Origin: Bolinopsis microptera
Taxonomy: Eukaryota > Ctenophora > Tentaculata > Lobata > Bolinopsidae
Assembly (NCBI RefSeq): GCF_026151205.1
Contig: NC_087079.1
Coordinates: 7,988,635-8,052,634 of the forward strand
Length of the DNA stretch: 64,000 nucleotides
Direction of reading: 5' to 3'
The notes beneath the pieces are model-generated. The model was not told the DNA's origin. It was given only the letters and a program-made list of their open reading frames with translations, and did not search any database. The position numbers and the translations under genes were made by a program. Below are positions 63,958 through 64,000 of this stretch, in pieces. Every line of letters starts with the position of its first letter. Within the stretch, counting starts at the first letter, position 1.

Positions 63958-64000
63958 TTAGGCCTTAAGTATTAACGCATAAGGGTTTTTATAAGAAATA
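63255..64000. other. ACSBG intron, C-run
   Basis: No exon recognised; the gene continues beyond the window. A C-run of about 38 lies at 63920-63957, and GGGGGGACCCGG / GGGACCCCC words at 63845-63870. Confidence 0.5.

Overview
This window is nuclear DNA of an animal. The host genes are split by short spliceosomal introns with GT..AG borders, the base composition is AT-rich, and the recognisable conserved genes are universal animal or eukaryotic ones: DAD1, CCDC12, RPS29, TMEM30/CDC50, a bubblegum-type acyl-CoA synthetase and a carotenoid oxygenase. Non-LTR retrotransposons, a Penelope-like element, a Crypton-type recombinase ORF, a THAP/P2X7-ballast ORF and many terminal-inverted-repeat elements suggest an early-branching or marine invertebrate. 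A cnidarian would fit, but I cannot prove the phylum from sequence alone.

Layout. 1-650: end of a truncated LINE. 735-4490 and 13410-19620: two copies of a segmental duplication. Each copy carries a signal-peptide exon, a different ectodomain, a shared cytoplasmic-tail/3' region, and DAD1. The second copy holds the intact DAD1 (19244-20751) and a complete one-pass membrane protein (13540-15020). The first holds a broken DAD1 and a tail fragment, and is interrupted by about 4 kb containing a THAP/P2X7-ballast gene and LINE debris. 8826-12809: a 3984-bp element with long inverted arrays of 10-bp words and an 8-bp target duplication. 16101-19028: a G-run-ended element filled with kilobases of TCC-rich DNA, inserted in copy B; copy A shows the empty site.

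21241-34624: CCDC12. Its roughly 12-kb intron holds a Crypton-like ORF, an intact Penelope-like ORF, LINE fragments and several repeat families. 36405-39661: an unrecognised six-exon secreted, probably GPI-anchored protein, with a 1516-bp transposon in intron 3. 40190-41410: small foldback repeats. 43109-47683 (minus): TMEM30/CDC50, nine exons. 48021-48191 (minus): RPS29. 48983-55451: a nearly intact LINE (PHD-like and zinc-knuckle ORF1, endonuclease/RT ORF2), split by a 1954-bp TIR element and carrying one stop codon. 56123-57727: an intronless carotenoid oxygenase. 60300-60530: an E-box-rich promoter. 60968-63254 (minus): 3' exons of a bubblegum acyl-CoA synthetase.

The host genes do not form one pathway. 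DAD1 (N-glycosylation), TMEM30 (flippase chaperone), CCDC12 (spliceosome) and RPS29 (ribosome) are housekeeping genes sitting among mobile DNA. The most unusual signals are tandem arrays built on the 5' splice sites of CCDC12 (two introns) and the acyl-CoA synthetase (one intron), the swapped ectodomains between the two duplicated receptor-like loci, and a small repeat whose hairpin shows a compensatory base change between copies.
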